Source of the DNA: an uncultured Erysipelotrichaceae bacterium
GTDB taxonomy: Bacteria > Bacillota_I > Bacilli_A > Erysipelotrichales > Coprobacillaceae
Assembly: GCA_900544435.1 (NCBI GenBank)
Contig: UQVG01000080.1
Location: 1-8,305, forward strand
Length of the DNA stretch: 8,305 nucleotides
Reading direction: 5' to 3'
Below, one piece after another: positions 6,510 through 8,305 of this stretch. How positions within the stretch are numbered: the stretch's first letter is position 1; the number at the start of each line of letters is the position of its first letter. The notes below the pieces were generated by a model, which searched no databases, was not told the DNA's origin, and saw nothing but the letters and a program-made list of their open reading frames with translations. Position numbers and translations under genes: made by a program.

Positions 6510-6563
6510 AAAAGCAAAAAAATAGGATGTTTGTCTGTATTTGACATAAACATCCTATTTTTT
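6510..6563 (-). terminator. Intrinsic terminator of the NAD kinase / pseudouridine synthase operon
   Basis: A 16-bp perfect stem (6517-6532 with 6548-6563) is extended inward by GTC/GAC. On the minus strand the T-run of the closing arm (TTTTTTTGCTTTTG) gives a clear poly-U end. The stem includes the TAG stop and the last two lysine codons of the pseudouridine synthase gene. Confidence 0.9.
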
Positions 6564-7358
6564 ATAATGTATTTCTTGATTTGTAAAAGGATGAATAAAG
6601 CTTATTTCTACACTTTCTAAATAAAATAATTGTTTTTCTTTAGAACCATAGAGTTCATCACCTACTAATGGATGACCAATAGAAGCCATATGTACTCTTA
6701 TTTGATGTGTTCTTCCTGTTACAAGTTTACATTCTACAAGTGTTTGTTGATTATGATGGGCTAATACTTTATAAAAAGTTTTTGCACTTTTCCCTTTATC
6801 ACTCACTATTCTTTTAATTGAGTCTTCACTTTTTAAAATAGGTTGATCAATAACCCCTTCACCTTCTAAAATACCCTCTACTAAACAATGATAGACTCTT
6901 TTTACTTGTTTAATATCTTTTGATAACATTGCATGTGCTTGTCCACTTTTAGCAACCAACATATATCCTGAAGTTTCTTTATCTAAACGGTTGACTAAAT
7001 GAATTGTACTGTTTAGACCAATTTGTTGGTAATAATACATTAAAGCATGACATAATGTATGACTTTGATATCTTTTTGTAGGTATGCAAGGCATTTGACT
7101 TTCTTTATCGATAATTAAATAATAGTCATCTTCATAAACAATTTTTAAAGGTATATTTTCTGGTTGTATCAGGGATGTTTCTTGAGGAAATATGATTTCT
7201 AAACAATCTCCTTTTTGCAATAAATATCTGACTGTTTGACTATTTCCATTTACCAGAAAATCACCATTTCTTTTTATCTTTTTAATCATTGCCTGACTAA
7301 TTGGCAATTCTTTCAAGTAATCTCTTAATAATATATTTTCTTCTATCCAATATTTCAT
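6555..7358 (-). CDS. RluA-family 23S rRNA-type pseudouridine synthase
   Basis: A 267-residue protein with an N-terminal S4-like RNA-binding region (about 9-55: LLRDYLKELPISQAMIKKI, FLVNGNSQTVRYLLQKGD) and a catalytic domain. This family converts uridine to pseudouridine in rRNA or tRNA; the exact site cannot be told from sequence. The catalytic motif is NRLDKETSG (123-131) with the nucleophile Asp126. The RTHQIRVHMASIGHPLVGDELYG block (216-238) is canonical. The His of the textbook HRLD motif is Asn here, a position that is variable in Firmicute members. Closest in type and context to Bacillus YjbO. The start overlaps the NAD kinase stop by ATGA, so the pair is translationally coupled, and a terminator overlaps the 3' end. 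The protein is slightly short (RluD homologues are about 300), mainly through a compact C-terminus. Confidence 0.92.
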   Translation of the reverse strand: MKYWIEENILLRDYLKELPISQAMIKKIKRNGDFLVNGNSQTVRYLLQKGDCLEIIFPQETSLIQPENIPLKIVYEDDYYLIIDKESQMPCIPTKRYQSHTLCHALMYYYQQIGLNSTIHLVNRLDKETSGYMLVAKSGQAHAMLSKDIKQVKRVYHCLVEGILEGEGVIDQPILKSEDSIKRIVSDKGKSAKTFYKVLAHHNQQTLVECKLVTGRTHQIRVHMASIGHPLVGDELYGSKEKQLFYLESVEISFIHPFTNQEIHYKK

Positions 7359-8134
7359 GAATTAATAAAAGCCCTTCTTACTCTTTTAATAAAAGACATT
7401 TCTTTATATTCAATAAAACGTACATACTTACGTCCAATCGTAATTTCAATACTTTCAACATCTTCTAATTGTAAATGAATGTGATCAATTCCAATTAAAG
7501 AATGATTAAAATGATTTCCCACTAATTTAATAGTTTGACTTTCATCTAAAATCAAACTAGAGCCTAAAGAACGATACGCATTATGATGAATACCTGCAAC
7601 TTCTGTAAGTTGCATTAAAGGAATTCCTGGATAAATAATAGATCCTCCTAAAGATTTATTATAAGCTGTTGACCCCGATGGTGTTGAAACACATAAACCA
7701 TTTCCTCTAAAGACTTCTAATAAAACATTACCAATATACACATGAATAACTTGTGCCTGTAATCCTTGATCCAATCTTAATTCATTTAAAGCATAATAAG
7801 TTTGAGATGAATCTTTTTTATTTATTTTGATTTCTAACATATATCTTTTCATAGTTTTAAATTGTCTAGAAGTTACATCTTTTATAAATTGATCTAATTC
7901 ATCCACTTGGTAATCTGTATAAAAACCTAATGTTCCTGTATGTATTCCTACAAAACAACAATCAACATCTAAATATTGATGTACAGCTTCTAGAATTGTT
8001 CCATCTCCACCTATTGAAATAACTAAATCAGGATCTTTTTCATCATAAATAAAAAAGTTTTGTAAACTTTCTTTAATTTTTAAAGCTGTTTTTTTAGAAA
8101 GATCATCATTTCTTACCATTAATGCATATTTCAT
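7355..8134 (-). CDS. nadK: NAD kinase
   Basis: This enzyme phosphorylates NAD to NADP using ATP or polyphosphate in the cytoplasm. The 259-residue product is the normal length of the Bacillus/Listeria type. GGDGT (42-46) carries the catalytic Asp44. NELR follows at 117-120, and STPSGSTAYNKSLGG (150-164) is the signature NAD-binding block. The C-terminus (MSFIKRVRRAFINS) also aligns with Listeria NadK. The residue in FRGDGLC is Asn here (FRGNGLC). I chose ATG 8134 because GGAGGG lies 7 nt upstream. The in-frame ATG at 8155 would place the Shine-Dalgarno inside the gene and adds MYMEGRK, which is not conserved. It is first in a two-gene operon with the pseudouridine synthase and divergent from the CYTH gene. 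Confidence 0.96.
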   Translation of the reverse strand: MKYALMVRNDDLSKKTALKIKESLQNFFIYDEKDPDLVISIGGDGTILEAVHQYLDVDCCFVGIHTGTLGFYTDYQVDELDQFIKDVTSRQFKTMKRYMLEIKINKKDSSQTYYALNELRLDQGLQAQVIHVYIGNVLLEVFRGNGLCVSTPSGSTAYNKSLGGSIIYPGIPLMQLTEVAGIHHNAYRSLGSSLILDESQTIKLVGNHFNHSLIGIDHIHLQLEDVESIEITIGRKYVRFIEYKEMSFIKRVRRAFINS

Positions 8135-8157
8135 CTTTCTTCCCTCCATATACATGT

Positions 8158-8186
8158 ATTATAATATATCTAAATCATTTAGGCAA
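8158..8186 (-). promoter_or_regulatory. Promoter of the NAD kinase operon
   Basis: On the minus strand TTGCCT (8186-8181, 4 of 6), a 17-base spacer and a perfect TATAAT (8163-8158) precede the NAD kinase start by about 25 bases, with GGAGGG in between. The same TATTATAATA core also offers a plus-strand TATAAT at 8160-8165 for the CYTH gene, without a clear -35. Confidence 0.6.
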
Positions 8187-8197
8187 AGAGGTATCCT

Positions 8198-8305
8198 ATG
8201 GAACATTTAGAAATTGAATTTAAAATGTTATTAGAAGAAAAAATATTTAAAAAAATACTATTAGATTATCAAAATCAAATAAAAGATTCTTATGAACAAA
8301 CAAAC
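8198..8305 (+). CDS. CYTH-domain protein (YjbK type), N-terminal part (runs off the right edge)
   Basis: Thirty-six codons to the window end, beginning MEHLEIEFKMLLEEKIFKK and ending YEQTN. The EIEFK near the start is the ExExK signature of the CYTH (adenylate cyclase / thiamine triphosphatase) superfamily. The spacing to YEQTN fits the point where a Y-F-D-T strand usually follows. These are triphosphate-hydrolysing or triphosphate-binding tunnel enzymes; which substrate is used here cannot be told. AGAGGT lies about 6 nt before the ATG. Standing divergent from NAD kinase and an RluA synthase, it resembles the Bacillus yjbK region, which supports the call. Only a fifth or so of the protein is visible. 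Confidence 0.8.
   Translation, partial: MEHLEIEFKMLLEEKIFKKILLDYQNQIKDSYEQTN

Larger units (their letters stand above)
6152..6516. other. Gene-poor, very AT-rich stretch
   Basis: About 365 bases without a convincing intact gene. It holds a near-consensus minus-strand promoter (6437-6465), a perfect hairpin (6226-6248) and a plus-strand coding-like fragment (6239-6331). A minus-strand frame of about 40 codons opposite that fragment has no good ribosome binding site and looks like its shadow. I see no tRNA, insertion-sequence end or known riboswitch. Confidence 0.6.

Overview
The window is very AT-rich, with short intergenic gaps, strong GGAGG-type ribosome binding sites, ATGA start/stop overlaps and Firmicutes-type families. 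This points to a low-GC Bacillota genome, perhaps a gut Erysipelotrichia-like bacterium (inference from composition and gene families; no rRNA or other marker is present). Most of the DNA is ordinary chromosomal housekeeping, with a more degenerate accessory patch at about 5700-6516.

Left part (1-4358, all minus strand). The N-terminal 232 codons of an AAA-ATPase-like protein run off the left edge. Upstream of it is a three-gene operon read right to left: a membrane-anchored PTS EIIB-like protein lacking the phosphorylatable cysteine, a 658-residue SEL1-repeat protein, and an M29 metallo-aminopeptidase interrupted by one in-frame TAA. The last two overlap by ATGA, and a GC-rich hairpin terminates the operon at 756-773.

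Middle (4359-6151). A 76-bp divergent intergenic region with a 20-bp perfect palindrome separates that operon from a plus-strand SEDS-family (RodA/FtsW) peptidoglycan polymerase. The SEDS gene ends at a likely bidirectional terminator. A second, composite inverted repeat follows, then a convergent small membrane-anchored protein of unknown family.

The stretch 6152-6516 has no convincing intact gene. It holds a near-consensus minus-strand promoter about 290 nt upstream of the small membrane protein, a perfect 10-bp hairpin, and a plus-strand fragment that may be the tail of a decayed surface protein.

Right part (6517-8305). NAD kinase and an RluA-family pseudouridine synthase are translationally coupled on the minus strand and end in a terminator overlapping the last codons. 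Divergent from them is the start of a CYTH-domain protein. This resembles the Bacillus yjbK...ppnK-yjbO neighbourhood, in compact form.

No CRISPR array, tRNA, rRNA, insertion sequence or recognised defence system was found. The best candidate for something undescribed is the EIIB-like / SEL1 / M29 operon.
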